DNA of 64,000 nt from Cucumis sativus (GCF_000004075.3 NC_026655.2:6138001-6202000); one strand, 5' to 3'. Shown: positions 50,087 to 62,896, numbered from the stretch's first letter. The notes: generated from the sequence alone by a model not told the origin. Made by a program: numbers and translations.

Positions 50087-52927
50087 TTATTGCAAGACAA
50101 ATGAACCCTCTAGTATTCTTTTCTCCATGGACGGCTGAGAGAAATTTAATGGAGAAAACATGTCTTTGAGACTGGAGGCTGGAACTGGCTTGAATTCGTA
50201 AGGTCCTTCTTTTGTTCCCCAAACCTGTAACGAGCAGCATATCATACATTAAATTTTAATTCGTTTACAGCATTTTCCCCTACCAAGTATGTAAAACAGA
50301 TTAAACCTGGTTTCCATCTTCGTCGTAACCCCTTTCCCAGGTATGTACTTCATTGTTCTTTAGGATAGCAATTTCGGAAGTACAATACGATGCTCCACTC
50401 TGTGAAAAAAAAGGAAGGCCAAAGGTTAGGGGAGGGAGTAATACTCGGACTACTTACTTTTGACATTCTCACAAATAAGAAAAATCAAACAAATTGTGTG
50501 GAATGGCAATGGAATATAGATATTCAGATGCTCTTACCCATGAATTTGGAAAACCACCAGGGGGAGTTGATCCTTCATACAAGCAACGTTTCCCACGATC
50601 ACAACGCTTAAGATGCAAAGTAGTTAAATGCTCTGCAATGTCCTGTGCATAAAATCTAGACTTGTATGAGATTCATCCAGCTATATCCAATTCAGTTTCA
50701 GTGAAGAACAGACTAAAGCTAAGAATGATGAACTACCAAACAAGAGTGGATTTTGTTTTAATCTTACAGTAAAGACAGTAATGCTAATCTTATAAGCTCC
50801 AAAAAACTAAAGCCAAGAGCCTTGTAGAAACTAAAAGATGATATTGAATGAACAAAAGTTCAAATGGTTCAAACTATAAACCATCTAAAATAGATAGATG
50901 ACATCGGAGGGATCAAAATTCTAATTCTTGCTTCCTCTATTTTCACAATCCTGTTTATCTTCATCATTCGCTAGAGTTCAGTAACTTATGTTGACCTGTT
51001 TTAACTTAATCTGAGTGTCTTCTTTCACCACCTAACTGTTCATTCTACACATTAATGGGTAATTATTAGAAATGACTATGTGAAAAGGAACTTGACTGGG
51101 TCATTAAATTGATTAAAAGATAGGAAACTGCTAATTCAAAATCCTGACCAAGTAATTACGATCAGTATTAGACTCATATATCCATTTATTCAAAACTGCA
51201 GTCTGACTCCCAGTGGCAGCTCCAATGGTTCAACCTGATACCTTACAGAGACGTGACCGAACTTTGTTCTCTTAATTGAATGGGGTAATGTCTTCCAACA
51301 CCCATGCCCATATTCACATGTTAAGTTCAGGTTCACTAAAAAAACTATCACTTATACTTAAGTTTACACAGAACCAAACTTTAGCTTTTCACTTGATCCA
51401 AAAATGAAAAACTAATGTATATCTTAGATTTAAGGCCCGGTAAAAAACAAAGTGGATCAAAATGGCACTAAATTTGGACAGGTTAAGGCCAGGTACAATG
51501 AGTTTAAGCGGGTCTAAGAGAACTCTGTGTCATATATTCTCAAGTAAAATAGACACAGTTCCCAGTGGAAAACCACCAGGGGGGAAATTTTAAAAACTTC
51601 ACAAAACTAAAGATGAGCTTTGTAAAAACTAAAAGATAAAAAAAAAAAAGAAAGAAAGACTCTGGACCAAGTAGGATAATTGAAAAGCTAAAATTAAATA
51701 TTTTGAAACAAACTTAAGTGGATACGTTCAAGCAATAGAAAATCAGATGGAAGCCTTAAGCAGATGGCTAACCCCAACAATTTCTTCAGGAAGAGGACGT
51801 TGGTCTTTTGTCCGATCACAAAAGTTCTTGTACTCCTCCATTTCCCGAATGGCATATGAGCTTAGCTGCAAAGTGAACAAATGTAAGAAACTTTTACAGC
51901 ATGCATGTTAGATAATCTTGGCTGCAAAAGCTCCAACTAACCATGCCAACACCTATAGACCTTCAGAAAATTGTAGTATAAGAATAAATATCTTCTGTTA
52001 ACACGAACTACAAAACAGCATATGTGCTCACCTCCACATCACATTTCATCTCTTTTGAACAAGGCTTCACCGTATAAAATCTCTGCAACCGTAGAAGTAA
52101 TTGAATTATTATATGTATAATGAAGGAAAGTTCAGCAAACTGAAAATAGGAGTTCATCGATGGTTAACTTCTTTTCCTTGATAAATTCCAAATTTTAAAC
52201 CAGGAAAGAGGTTGATAAAATAACAATACCTGGCGAAAGGGTTTTTGAGGAGTTCTGGAGAAAGCCTATCAAAACACAAAATAAAATGAGAACTGATATC
52301 TGGGAATGGAATACTACCAAGCAAGAGTATTAGACTCACTTGTTCGAAGTATAACACCGTGGAACCATCCACCATTTCTGCTGCAGGGCACGTAATCATT
52401 CTAAAACACAACAATAAAAAACACTCAGCCATGAATTCATCTAAACTACAATTCAAAATAGGGGATAATAAAACCCTATTCAAATAGAATTTGGTGGTGT
52501 GTGTGTGTGTGTGTGCGTGGGAGAGGGGGGGGGGGGGGGGGGTGTTCATCATTCAGTAGAGGACTGGAAATTGAACAATTCGCAGCAACTAAACAACATT
52601 CAAATTTTACATACCTGATATTGAAGTAATTATCAGGATCCCTAGCTGCTTGCTCCTTCGAAAACTATTAAAAAAAAGAACAAGAAATTCAGAAATTAAA
52701 AAAGGAAAAGAGTATCGCAGATGGGATTTTGCAAAGAGATTGAAAACAGAAACCTTTTCGCCAGAAAGGGACTGAGATACAAAGCGAGCATGATCCCATC
52801 GCGTTGTGGACTTAGTAAGGCGTTTAAGCAAAAGGGCACCTCCAACGAGTACCAAAGTCTTCATTATCAAACCCCCAGCTCTGTTCCATCCTACTGAGTT
52901 GTTATTATCATTGGAATTGGTACCCAT
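50087..52927 (-). CDS. CRL: CRUMPLED LEAF (CRL), CpcT-like chloroplast outer-envelope protein
   Basis: Nine exons: 52927-52754, 52664-52615, 52400-52340, 52265-52230, 52082-52032, 51865-51773, 50642-50538, 50399-50307, 50224-50087. They give 266 residues. A hydrophobic segment at ~17-34 (LIMKTLVLVGGALLLK) is the single envelope anchor. The following part has the CRL hallmarks RLTKSTTRWDHARFVSQSL, SKEQAARDPDNYFNIR, CPAAEMVDGSTVLYFEQAF, RTPQKPFRQ, RCDRGKRCLYEGSTPPGGFP and SWSGASYCTS. The family is related to cyanobacterial CpcT/CpeT chromophore lyases, although a lyase activity in plants is not established. CRL loss in Arabidopsis disturbs plastid division, cell division and leaf shape. Exons as short as 36 bp are all in phase. 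Intron 3 carries extreme simple repeats. Confidence 0.95.
52497..52542. repeat. (GT)n microsatellite followed by an 18-G run in CRL intron 3
   Basis: A GT run at 52497-52515 is followed by GCGTGGGAGA and 18 consecutive G at 52525-52542. The G tract can form G-quadruplex structures and is error-prone in sequencing, so its length is uncertain. On the transcribed (minus) strand this reads as C18 and (AC)n. Confidence 0.95.
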
Positions 52928-54577
52928 AGCTTCGCTTCCTCAGTTCTCAAACACCCATCATCCCTAATCTTCTCCAGGTTCCCCCAAATGATTCGAAGCA
53001 CGAAATCGAGCTTCAAAGAGTAGAGCCAAGAATCGGCGGACAGAGAGGAAGTGAGAAAAAAAGTTGGAAGAGAAGGCGAAATGGAGAGAAATTAGGAGGT
53101 GAGCGTTAAATTAGTGCCGTCAAATTGAAAGAGAACCCAATACTCCCCCACTCCCCATTACCAAAAATTGGGCGTCGGTTTGTGAAACTTCGCCACATCA
53201 AGGCGGGATCTTTCCTTCTCTTCAATCTCTCGATATATACACAAAGAACGGCCGTGGCCACAGAAAAACGAGTGCCCTCCAATTTAATTCGTAGTCGGAG
53301 ATTCCTAATATCCTCTAACATCTCAATAATTTATTTATAAATATGTAAGTAATAAGTAGCATAATCAATCATCTTATTTGCAAACATGACATACCAATCA
53401 TTTATTTGTAAATATGACATCATTTTAAGTGTTAGATCCCTCTATTCATTCTTATGTAAAACTTTGACGTGACTATTGTTTCATACATCATTAATATGGT
53501 CATTAGTTTTTCTTTTTTTAATTATAGACATTAATTTTGTACGTTTATTAGTAAATAGTAAACTATTTTAAGATCTACCTTTGATAAAAACATCTCCATA
53601 TATTTATAAACAATAGTTTTGTATCATTACTGGTTTATTGTCTATAACTGATAATTGACTGATGAGTTTTTGAATACTTTTAATTAATGACAAAAGGCGT
53701 ACTTTTAAAAATAGTCCTAAACTGGCTTATGGACAATTTTCTTGTTAAATCATTTTGGGAGTAAATACTTTTGTTTAGTGACAATCTATGTATAACTCCG
53801 TAGGGCCAAGAAGACTTAAGATTGGAATTGTCATCCGTACGTACATATATATATATATATTTTTTAAATCATAGATTGTCCTTTCTTGATATTTATATCA
53901 ATAAATCAATTAGGGCAAAACCAGTCGAATTTGTTGTTTCATAAATAGCATTTTCTCACTATCAATAATCTCACCAAACAGATCTACCGCCGTGGCTTCA
54001 TTCATCTTTTGATTTGATTATGTTTCGCTAATTCATTATTGCGCACAATTAATAAAAAGCTCCTCCCTACTACATATATCATCAACTTCGTTTTTCAACT
54101 ACAGATATGTCAGATAGTGACTAGACCTCCAACAAAAATTATGTTTGATTGAAACTAATTGTGTAATCATAGAGTGTTGCGCTTGATCATTGGAACAAAA
54201 TGGACACTGGCAACAAATTATTACACAAAATAGAAATACACTAAAAGAAATGAAGAAAATAGATCCAGTAATCATCAAACTAAGATCGGAATTTGTAGGA
54301 AAAATAGCAAAAGAGGAACAAAATTTTTAAAAAATAGTTTATCCAAAGCATTTCTTTTCCCTCAAAATTCTCCCCATCCATCCAGCCCCAAGTTTCAACA
54401 ATCGGCACAAACCATCTCATCATTATCTAAACCTCCAAAATAGTATACTTCATTCATGACTACCTCCAAAGAAAAAGAAAAAAAAAATGAAGAATCAGCG
54501 TACAAATTCAACAGCTAGTTTCTTTCAACTTTCGCATTCAGAACCCCGCAAATTGCAAAAGACTCAGATTCTTCCCT
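52928..54577. other. CRL upstream region and calnexin 3' flank
   Basis: The 200-300 bp next to 52927 are the presumed CRL promoter and leader. The remainder is AT-rich with a (TA)n near 53845-53861 and no recognised gene. The last few hundred bases should hold the calnexin 3' UTR. Confidence 0.5.
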
Positions 54578-57129
54578 CTAATTATCTCGCCTAGGACCGG
54601 ACCTTCTACGAGGGGGTGCTGCAGCACCACCATCTTCCTTCTCCTCCCCTTCCTTTTCTCCACTGCTACTTTGATCGCTCGAACTCTCTGCAGCTACTGT
54701 GCTCTTCTCCTCTCTCTTTGCCTGTAACAACCAAAAAAAAAAACAACAACGTAAATCCCTTAATACTCCGTATGCCAACCACCACCTTGGCTGAAAGGTT
54801 ATGAAGATAGTATATTTAATACTCACCGGCTGCTGCTTCTTCCCTCCGAAGACTAGCCTCAACAAGATAGTGAAGATAACAACCACTATTGAGACTATGA
54901 TGCCAATGGTGAGGTTTGGTTGCTTCTCACCCTTTTCAATGACATCCTGGATTCATTCAGGTTCATACTCAGTATAGGGCATACTAAATAAACAACCCAA
55001 ATCATAAATGCAGAGAGACGGGAGATTTGCACACTTACAATTATTTTCGACTTGTATTGACTTAGGAAGGAGATATCTGCTATCTTGTAGAGGACATCAA
55101 ATACTTTCTTCTGCAGGATAGTTATAAAAGGCAGGCATGAGTAAAGAATTTTGAGTGTTTTCTATCACAATGAGAGAACTAATACTGTTATAGATCTACC
55201 TGGTATTCTGCGAGACCATCTGGTCCACTAGCAGCTGCTTCCTCGGCCTTCTGTTTCTCTTTCTCAACTTCAAACTTTGGCTTCCATTTCTCATCACGGT
55301 ATGAAGTTGCAAGTTTCTCGTCTTTGGCGATCAAAATGTTGTCAAACAAGATACCGTCTTGCATGGTCCAGATCTCAATTCCAATTGCAGCCACAGGATC
55401 GAAGTCAGGTTTTTCAATTTCGAAGTAGCTAGGGTTAGGGATTTGCCTAGGCTTCCATATTCCCTTGTAGTTAGGATTGTCAATTTCTGGGGCGTGCCAC
55501 TTGCCCTTGTATTCGGGGTTTCTCTTCATTGGTTTCTTCCATTCACCACAGCCAGGAGCTGTCTCACAGTTTGGGTTATCAATCTTTGGTGCCTCCCATT
55601 CACCATCTTCTTCATCATCCCAATCTTCAGGCTTGGTGGCCTCAGGATCATCGATCTCTTCAGGCTCATCATCTAGCCATCCTTCAGGCTTTTCGGCTTC
55701 CTCATCTACAATTTCCATTGGTGCATCCTCATCCCAATCATCTGGCTTCACTGCATTAGGATCGGGAATTTTCGCTCTCTCATCCCAATCCTCAGGTTTC
55801 TTGTCATCTGGATCGGCTATTGTCTTGGCAGGAATTATAGGAGGCTCGAAATCATCCTCAGAAAGGAAATTAGCCTTTTTCTTCTCACTCCCATCAATGA
55901 GAATACGCACATTATTGCCAGATTCCAAAATGGCTGTGTAAACATGAGACAATTTGTCGGCTGGGACAGAAGGAGGATTCTTTAGATGATGCTCACCGTA
56001 CTCCCCAGTCTTAGGATTCTTATGCTTCACGATGAAGTGCACCTTGTTCGTAGCCCCGCACTTGTCAGGTCCAAACATGATAGAGTAAGGAGATTCATTA
56101 TCGAACTCCTTAGCTTTCCATCCAGCATCCTGGGGCCGTAGGTACTTAAGATAGGCACCACCACATTCAAGCCCATTTTGAAGGCGAGTCTCAAACTGGA
56201 GAACCACGGTCCCGTCCTTGAGACTCGCTGGCTCATCGAGCTCACTTACAATGGCGTATTTCCTTGCCTTCTCACTTACTAAAAGTCCGTAATCATCATG
56301 CCCCTCACTCTTAGCATGCTTCCAGACACCTATGGAACACAACAGAAAAATGAGTAACCTAAGCAACTCTCTCTAACCAACCCACCGAGCATGACAACGT
56401 ATTTATATAATCTCTTCTAATCCTAGTTCCACACCATCAATATTGATTTAAAGCTAAATATAGCGCTAACGATGCAACTCCCACCCAACTATCTCATACA
56501 AAGTCAATCATGTAAATGCCTCGACAGTTACAACCGTTCAGTAAGATAGAATTATCAAACACAAAAACCTGTATCGAACGTTAATAATTCCAAAATCGAC
56601 ATTCTCTTCTCATCATTTCATTGATAAAAAACAATGACTCAAACAAGAGAAATATATCTATAGAAATGAAAAGACCAAACAAAATAAAAAGGCATTTGCA
56701 AAATATCCATTTGGTAATTTGAATAACTGACACATCACTCAGTCTCCTCCATTCTCTATTGACACACAGATCAGGCCATATACACATTCAGCAAGCAGCA
56801 ATTCGATATTACTATTGAGATTTAGCAAAAAGATTACAAAGGAACAATTAAATTTGACAAGACCAAAATGAAAACGAACCTTGATAATCGTCCTTCTCGG
56901 ACACGATCCAGCGGCCTTGAAAACTCACATCGAAGGACTCGTAAAAGATCTGACCCCACAGAATGAAAAAGGTTTTAGACATTCAAACAATCAAATGGAT
57001 CTTAATTTAAGAAAAATGAAAAAAGAAAAAGGAAACGAAGGCTACCTCATCGTCCGATGCTCGGAGCTGAACAGAAGAGAGGCAAAGAACAAGCAAAGCC
57101 ACAGCTAAACCTAAATGAACCGCCTTCAT
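54578..57129 (-). CDS. CNX: Calnexin, ER membrane lectin chaperone
   Basis: Six exons: 57129-57046, 56949-56880, 56329-55200, 55110-55039, 54946-54827, 54721-54578. They give 539 residues, close to the ~530 of Arabidopsis CNX1. Residues 1 to about 24 form a signal peptide. The luminal lectin domain has KDGTVVLQFETRLQNGLECG, GGAYLKYL and YSIMFGPDKCG. The P-domain arm contains motif-1 repeats (DPxxxKPEDWDE type, four) and motif-2 repeats (GxWxxPxIxNPxY type, four) at roughly 230-385. A membrane segment at ~463-487 (LTIGIIVSIVVVIFTILLRL) precedes an acidic cytosolic tail ending RRRSGPRRDN. It binds monoglucosylated N-glycans and holds folding glycoproteins in the ER. A telo-box lies in its 5' UTR and site II motifs upstream. 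Confidence 0.97.
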
Positions 57130-57141
57130 CTTCTAGATCTC

Positions 57142-57150
57142 AAACCCTAA
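57142..57150 (-). promoter_or_regulatory. Telo-box in the calnexin 5' UTR
   Basis: AAACCCTAA (plus strand) lies 13-21 bp upstream of the calnexin ATG. In plants this motif is common near transcription starts of highly expressed translation and growth genes, often together with site II elements, as here. Confidence 0.55.
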
Positions 57151-57395
57151 ACTCTATTTCAGCCTTACAAGATTAGATCCCGATCAAAGCAGAGCTCCCT
57201 TAAAACATTTCAAAGAGTCCGGCAAACTTCTCAACCCCTATACTAAAATTCCATATTAATAGATCTCGAAGCACTTTCATTGCGTTGTTTCCACCAATCA
57301 AATCTCGTGCCACGTGAAATCACCCAATGGTTGTTGGCCACGTAGTCAACTTCCCCAACAAAGAAGACTTGTCCCGTTTACTTACTTCGATTAAA

Positions 57396-57436
57396 TGGGC
57401 CTTTTCTCTTTAGGTTTCGTAACGAAGGCGGCCCAT
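57396..57436 (-). promoter_or_regulatory. Paired site II motifs upstream of calnexin
   Basis: TGGGCC (57396-57401) and GGCCCAT (57430-57436) lie about 270-300 bp upstream of the calnexin ATG in opposite orientation. The combination with the telo-box suits an actively expressed secretory-pathway gene. Confidence 0.5.
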
Positions 57437-59029
57437 TTATTTCCTCAATGCTAGGTTGTCGTTTTGGTCTAAAACGACATCTCTGAAGCCTATTCTGTAC
57501 GTGCACCTGCACCAATGCCTAGTAGTTCTCTCTTTTTCTACTAGTGCTTTTGTAACACGTGTCACCTTTTTTTCCATAATTAGTCAATTTTATGTTAAAT
57601 TAATTCTTTCTTAAATAATTATAGTATTTGATATTTGAATTTATTTAGTATTTGATATTTGTATTTATGTTGATGTCTAATACACTTTCAATTACATAAA
57701 TACACTATGGTTGCTATTATGTGATCATATCTTTGCCACTTTTCTCTCTTTTAATATTTATATAATCATTCAAATATTAACTTAAAGTAAATTATTTAAG
57801 AAAAATTAATCACGTAGAGAACTTAAGTCTTAGAAAAAAACATTTGATAAATATTTAAAGTCTTCATTTTGTTGCCTATATATTTATATAAATATTTATT
57901 TGATGGTTTATTATATTTTAATTAATATTTCTTAATCTAAATTATATATATTAATGTATTTAAACAAAGACTTGTTTCTCTAAACATAAATTTCATATAC
58001 TAAGTACTATGATCTATACAAAGACGTGTTACTAGACTTTATAGAGAGCAAATGGAGTCAAAAAGTCCAAAATAGATCTAGGTCCAAACCTTGGATTGAT
58101 TGAGGTTAATTAAGGGTTTGAACCCATTTTTATTATACCAGAGCTGAATAGAACTAAAGAAAAATAAGATTATAAAATCTTATGTTAAAATAGAAGACAA
58201 CACTAACTATTATATAACATTTATTTTGATATATATATTTATTGTAAATAAGTATCTCTAAACAAATGTTATAGAAATATTCTTCCTTGAATTTTGAGAA
58301 TCGTACATCTATAGAGATGGGAGCCATATTTTTCATTTATAAAATAGAAAAACAAAGGAAGAAATAAGTAAAGAGTATGAGAAACTTAACAGTTAGAGAG
58401 ACTAAAAAAAGGCTTCCCGAAAGTGTATATTTTTGACTTCTTGATACAAGTTTCTTTTCTAAGTGGTTCTTTCTAGTTTCTACACCCACGTTTAGACAAG
58501 GAAACTTTAGGCCAACCTGAATAAATACATCAATCATATCTTTCCAAAGGTTCAATGTCAGCTCATATCCATTTAAACCTAGGTCAACTTGTTTAACACT
58601 TGCTGATGATACATCTAGTGTGAACATATTTATGGCTATGGGTCTGAGAGTCATTTTTCTTGCGCTTTGCAAATTCTTCTTGATTAATAGGAAATACACA
58701 ATCACTATGGCTTCATTTTTTGTTCTTTTTTTACAGTACAAAACTATTGTTCTGATGTGGATTCATTGTCCAGCAGTGTGACTTTTTGTTTTTCTCTACA
58801 GTGTTTGATTTATGAGTTTTAAAGTTTCATAGTCAAATCCAATATTTTGTATTGTTCATCGTTGAATTTTGCTTCATAGTTCTTTGAAATTAAAATTTAA
58901 GAATATTCGTTTCATATTAATGGATAGTGAAACTCTCTATTTAAACATATCATAAATTTCTTTCTTATAACAAAATAGCAAACACATTGCTCTGAAATCA
59001 GACTAATCTTGATTCATTAAACCTACTTC
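57437..59029. other. AT-rich DNA between the calnexin promoter and the GSO 3' end
   Basis: No gene was recognised. A 134-codon minus frame at 58337-58741 has no family resemblance I can name and no supporting exons. The final few hundred bases are probably the receptor kinase 3' UTR. Confidence 0.45.
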
Positions 59030-62000
59030 TCAAGAATATGGATCTGTCTTCATCTTATCATAACCAACCGTTCTAGGATTATAAACATGCAGTAGCTGAT
59101 CACAAACTCGCCGAGATGTTGGCCTTTCTTGTGGGGCAGTTTTAGTACATTGCAAAGCTATCTCAAGAACTTGAAATGCTGCAGATTCTTCGTCAGGTAA
59201 AAGCGGCTTCAAACAAGGATCTATCAACCCCTCCCTATCAGTTAAGCTTTGCATTTCAATTCGTGTCTCTACCCATCTCACCATGTCCATATCCACACCA
59301 AAGGCTTCATCGGTAGGCATCTTCCCACTTATGAGCTCCATCAGTACAATTCCCATGCTATAAACATCACTCTTTTCTGTTGCCCTAAGAGAATAAGCGT
59401 ACTCTACAAAATGGAAATAAGAAATGTTAATCAACTAACAAAAACTGAAAGATTTGAAATCAAGTGAATGGAAAATGGTGTTACCTGGAGCTATGTAGCC
59501 ATAAGAACCTGCAAACCATGTTTTCGATTCGGTGTCTGTGTCGTAATTCTCAACGAGGGCCTTTGCTAGGCCAAAATCCCCCAAATGTGCTTCCATATTG
59601 GAATCTAGAAGGATGTTGCTTGTTTTGATGTCCCTGTGGACAATCTTTGGCAAACAATCATGATGGAGATATTCCAATCCTTGAGCCAATCCAACAGCAA
59701 TCCTGAATCTTGCCTCCCAATCAAGCTTCTTTTTCTTCTTTCCATTGATTGGTTGTTGGTGTAACCAATCCCAAACACTTCCGTTCTCCATGTAGTCATA
59801 GATCAACAGATTTGAGCCATCTCCTCTGTTCATGCAATATCCAAGTAGTTTCACTAGATGTCTGTGCTTTATCCTTCCCAGTGTCTTCACCTCTCTTATG
59901 AAGCTTCTATTTGATAAAAGATCATCTTTGCACGATATCTTCTTCACGGCGACAGTTTCACCGGTGAGCAATTCGGCTCGATAGATTGTTCCCGAGCCAC
60001 CTGAGCCGATAATGAAATCATCACTTAAATTGTTTGTGACTTCCATGATTTCTTCCCAATGGAAATCTCGATTTCCACCAGGGTTGTGGAAAAGTGGTCT
60101 TCTCTGTGCTTGGGAAGAACTAGATGAATAAACACAGTTCACTTCACCCCATCTTTTGAAGGTTTCTAGCTTGTGCTTATAGAGAAGGGTAACTGTAAGC
60201 ACTAGAATCGCCATTCCTGCTAAAGTTGAAACTGCAGATATGGCTATCACCGCCGCTTCACTCAAACTTGATGACTCACTCGAAGAAGCTTCATTACAAC
60301 GGTCAAGAGGGCCTCCACAAAGTTGAAGGTTTCCTTGAAATACACTAATTGGCCAATGTGAGAATTCCTTCTCCAACTTTCCTTCTAGCTTGTTGTAAGC
60401 TAGGTTCAGCTTGCCCAAACTACTCATCTTACTAATGTCTGAAGGGACTTCACCGCTGAGTTCATTATGAGACAGATCAAGCGCTTCTAGTTTGGATAGC
60501 AGGGCAATAAAGGATGGGATTTCACCAGTCAGATTATTGTAACTGAGGTCCAATACACTCTGAAGATTCTGTAGTTGAGAAATCTCCGCTGGTATTTCCC
60601 CATCTAAACCATTTCTCGACATACGAAGCTCAAATAATTTGCTTATCGTACCAATAGTTGAAGGAATTGGACCAGAAAACCGGTTAGCATCAAGGTTGAG
60701 AATGTTAAGTGATCTCAGGTTACCAATCTCCATAGGCAATGTTCCATTAAGTAGATTTTCATTAAGAGAGAGCACAATCAGTTTAGAACAATTGAACAAC
60801 TCCAAAGGTAATGGACCAGTGAACTGATTGAAAGAGAGCTTAATCTCTCCTAATTGAGGTAATCCTCCTAGCCACATTGGTAGACTTCCAGAAAAATTGT
60901 TATTGTTAAGATCAAGGTGAGTCAGTTTCTTACATAATGAAAGCTCAGCCGGAATAGACCCTGTAAGAGAATTCCCAGATAAATCCAGCAGTGATAATTC
61001 ACGAATCTTCCCCAATGCCGGCGGAATTTCACCGAAGAATTGATTGTTTCCTAATCTCAGCCTCTCAAGGGAGGATGAGTTTCCCAGTTGGGGAGGGATT
61101 TCGCCGTCGAACCTATTGTTTGTAATATCGAATGAAAGAAAAAACGGGGAAGCACAAAGTGGAGCAATGCTCCCATTCAATCTGTTTTTGGATAGATTTA
61201 TTCTTTGAAGTTTTGCCAAATTGATCAAAGAACGAGGAAGATTACCTTCAAGAGAATTGTTGTAAAGCATAAGCAGCTCCAGAGCTCCAAGAAAACCAAA
61301 TGTTGAAGGAATTACACCAGAAAGACGATTGTCAGCCAAATCCAGTGTAGTTAGCTTACGACAGTTACCCAAAGTTGCGGGAATCTTACCCTCAAGTTCG
61401 TTTTGCCGGAGATGAATGAAATTTAGTTCCTTCAATCTACCAAGGCTCACCGGAATTTCCCCACTGAACCGATTCCCAAAGAAATCAATCATCTGCAACT
61501 TTGAACAATTCCCCAACTCGAAAGGAATTTTCCCTGAAAACTGATTGTCGTAGAGATACAAAATTTCAAGCTCCCCCAGCATTCCAATCTCACGTGGAAG
61601 ATCACCTTGTAGGTTGTTGTGATACAGAGCAAGAGTTTTCAAGTTGCTCAAGTTTGCAATCGACGGTGAAATCGAACCCACTAAGCTGTTGTTATGAAGG
61701 AGGATGTCAGTCAAGCTTCTTAGTTCGTAAAATTCATCAGGAATTGACCCATTTAGGCTATTGTTAGACAAATCCATCTGCGTTAGAGCTCTGCATTGAA
61801 TCAACTCCACCGGAATCTCGCCGGAAATTTGTATCTGAGATATCAACAAGTGTTGTAAACTTGAAGCATTAGAACATAACTTACTAGGAATGACACCAGA
61901 AAGAGGATTGTTTGACAGAACCAAGAACTCCAAACTTCCCATATTGCCCAACTCCTCTGGAATCCCCCCTGTGAGCTTGTTCATAGACAAATCAAGATTC

Positions 62001-62896
62001 TGAAGATTACCCAATTGAGCAAGTGAAACTGGAATTGAACCCTTGAGTTGGTTTCCCATTAGATTCAAATATAGAAGCTGACCGAGTTCCCCAAGCTCCA
62101 CCGGAATCTCACCGGAGAGAGTGTTATTAGCGAGGTTCAGAATTTGGAGATTCTCGAGACGACCCAATTGCTTCGGTATTGATCCATTGAGACTGTTACC
62201 AGCAGCAGTGAAGACAACAAGGCTCGAACAATTTCCAAGCTCACCCGGAACTGGACCTTCAAGTTGATTTTGCTGAAGAACCATATCCTCAACTCGGCTG
62301 AGTTGTCCGAGTTCTGGAGGTATCAAACCGCTAAGACTACACGAAGCCAAACCAAGAGTAACCAAATTCACAAGATTTCCAAACGAAGAAGGAATGGGAC
62401 CAGTAAGTCCGTTGTCACCGATTCGCATAACTCGTAAACTCGACATGGAGCCCAACTCAGTTGGAATCGAGCCATTGAGTTGGTTAGAGAAAAGTAACAA
62501 AGATTCCAGCGAATGGAGTTGCGAGAGGTTTGTTGGAATGGGACCCATTAAGCCGTTGCTGGAAAGATCAAGGTGGAGCAGGTTATGTAACCTACCGAGT
62601 GCCGGTGAAATAGACCCACCGAGTGACGAGTCAGAAAGGTTAAGTCCCACCACTGAAACAGAGCCACCGGCCGAGTCAGACACACAAGAAACCCCTCTCC
62701 ACTTACAAAAATTCGGATTACTCTCAGACCAATCCTCCAAAACATTTTCCGGGTCATCCACAAATGACTTCCTTATCTCCAAAAGCACGTTTAAACTCAA
62801 CCCATCATCGCAGAAAACAACCCCATACTGAACAGACCACACAAAAAAACAGAGCACAAGAACAAACGGTAAAAACAGAGCATAACAATCCGCCAT
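59030..62896 (-). CDS. GSO1: GASSHO-type LRR receptor-like kinase (GSO1/GSO2, LRR-XI)
   Basis: Two exons: 62896-59485 and 59403-59030, with an 82-bp intron. They give 1261 residues (Arabidopsis GSO1 has 1249). A signal peptide (~1-29) is followed by the LRR N-terminal cap (WSESNPNFCKWRGVSC), some 28-30 LRRs with the LRR-XI pattern LxxLxxLxLxxNxLxGxIP, and a C-terminal Cys pair (LQLCGGPLDRC). A membrane segment lies at ~882-906, then a kinase domain: glycine loop GSGGSGTIY (964-972), VAVKK Lys 985, HRDIKTSN from 1087, DFG 1107, and an APE motif that spans the intron. All catalytic residues are present, so it should be active. GSO1 (SCHENGEN3) and GSO2 perceive CIF and TWS1 peptides in Casparian strip and embryo cuticle formation. 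Assignment to GSO1 rather than GSO2 is not certain. Confidence 0.95.

Noticed and set aside
55359..55941. Long antisense frames opposite calnexin exon 3
   Set aside because: They are shadows of the repetitive acidic P-domain codons on the other strand.
58337..58741. 134-codon minus frame downstream of the GSO gene
   Set aside because: No domain, no exon structure, AT-rich flanks and no recognisable relatives. It could be a decayed insertion but evidence is lacking.
62394..62831. Antisense 145-codon frame opposite the LRR region
   Set aside because: It mirrors the periodic LRR codons of the receptor kinase.
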